This document shows positions 63,678 to 64,000 of a stretch of 64,000 nt of DNA, piece by piece. The DNA is from Pseudosporangium ferrugineum (GTDB lineage: Bacteria > Actinomycetota > Actinomycetes > Mycobacteriales > Micromonosporaceae), in the NCBI RefSeq assembly GCF_003002065.1, contig NZ_PVZG01000013.1, forward strand, positions 124,001 to 188,000, in the 5' to 3' direction. Positions within the stretch are counted from its first letter, which is position 1. Each line of letters opens with the position of its first letter. The notes beneath the pieces are model-generated. The model had not been told where the DNA came from. It saw only the letters and a list, made by a program, of their open reading frames with translations, and did not search any database. The position numbers were made by a program, and so were the translations under genes.

Positions 63678-64000
63678 GAGCGGGCCGGGCTTGGCTGGGG
63701 GCTGCTGGGCGTCACCGCCTTCTCCCTCACCATCCCGTTCACCCGGATCGCCGCGCACGACGGCCTGTCGCCGCTGTTCATCGGGGCGGGCCGGGCGGTC
63801 GTCGCGGCGGCGCTCGCGGCCGGGTGCCTGCTGATCAGCCGCCCGGTCGTGCCGGACCGGGGCCAGTGGGCGCGCCTCGCGGTGGTGGCCGGCGGGGTCG
63901 TCGCCGGGTTCCCGCTGCTCACCTCGTACGCCCTGACGCAGGCTCCGGCCGCCCACGGTGCCGTGGTGGTCGGGCTGCTGCCCGCGGCCACCGCCGCCAT
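63630..64000 (+). CDS. EamA/DMT-family transporter (3' end outside window)
   Basis: First 123 codons only. A short N-terminus (TAQDSAIAPSAGPLSERAG) is followed by about four hydrophobic segments: LGWGLLGVTAFSLTIPFTRIAA, SPLFIGAGRAVVAAALAAGCLLI, VVAGGVVAGFPLLTSYALTQA, and AAHGAVVVGLLPAATAAM. The EamA pattern R-x-x-x-A and the L-x-P-A-x-x-A turn are visible. Members export amino acids or metabolites. No Met or Val start lies between 63630 and the first helix, so the start overlaps that of the divergent MocR gene, its likely regulator. Confidence 0.88.
   Translation, partial: MTAQDSAIAPSAGPLSERAGLGWGLLGVTAFSLTIPFTRIAAHDGLSPLFIGAGRAVVAAALAAGCLLISRPVVPDRGQWARLAVVAGGVVAGFPLLTSYALTQAPAAHGAVVVGLLPAATAA

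Overview
The window is very GC-rich (roughly 70-75% by eye), with G/C at most third codon positions, many GTG starts and dense gene packing with ATGA/GTGA overlaps. Gene content (actinobacterial hemE-hemY-hemQ block, DUF3000, DUF397, SigE-family sigma factor with a membrane partner, split LigD polymerase and ligase, BsaP-like gene after bioB) points to a filamentous actinomycete. Micromonosporaceae, perhaps Actinoplanes or a relative, is the best guess; this is inference from gene content, not a database match. I see no tRNA, rRNA, CRISPR array, insertion sequence or prophage. The window reads as chromosomal backbone with some lineage-specific islands.

Layout. 1-6.2 kb: beta-oxidation pair fadA-fadB, a SigE-family sigma factor with its membrane partner, and RNase D. 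6.4-11.7 kb: membrane-anchored trypsin-like protease, DUF3000 gene, and the late haem genes hemE, hemY/cgoX and hemQ/chdC. 11.8-18.8 kb: wrbA, small proteins, the thyA-folA pair, msrB, an LPXTG-like surface protein, the LigD-type NHEJ polymerase and a K+ channel. 18.8-25.6 kb: TAP-family lipoprotein hydrolase, ATP-dependent DNA ligase, SDR oxidoreductase, a minisatellite-rich stretch, and a padR-ABC transporter operon. 25.6-33 kb: transglutaminase-like protein, HipA-like kinase with DUF3037 partner, dNTPase, LURP-one protein, metallo-hydrolase and lipid kinase. 33-38 kb: GAF protein, then a translationally coupled PfkB sugar kinase and GH65 enzyme, both carrying low-complexity insertions inside conserved domains. 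38-43 kb: CNNM/CorC transporter and the biotin genes bioD-bioF diverging from bioB-bsaP. 43-47 kb: ACT-GNAT and ACT proteins, a LacI regulator, a 39-residue Cys-rich ORF and a RibD-type reductase. 47.4-53.9 kb: HerA-like ATPase, SbcD, SbcC and a NurA-like nuclease, a bacterial counterpart of the archaeal HerA-NurA-Mre11-Rad50 set. 54-59.5 kb: ECF sigma factor, zinc anti-sigma factor and three exported proteins. 59.7-64 kb: HAD hydrolase, ROK kinase, HhH-GPD glycosylase, and a MocR regulator divergent from an EamA transporter.

Two themes cut across the window. First, many genes show a hexamer TANNNT (often TAGGGT) ending 6 or 7 bases before the start codon, the layout expected for leaderless transcripts; it supports several start choices, including that of a 39-codon ORF. 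Second, short tandem arrays are common between 22.6 and 35.7 kb and near 54 kb. Arrays inside reading frames have periods divisible by three (15, 18, 21, 39 bp); intergenic ones do not (17, 19, 20 bp).

The strongest candidate for an under-described system is the HerA-like/SbcD/SbcC/NurA-like DNA-end-processing cluster, preceded by DnaA-box-like repeats. Next come the HipA-like kinase/DUF3037 pair, the HAAS-like-ABC ATPase fusion with its PadR regulator, and the MocR/EamA pair whose start codons overlap.
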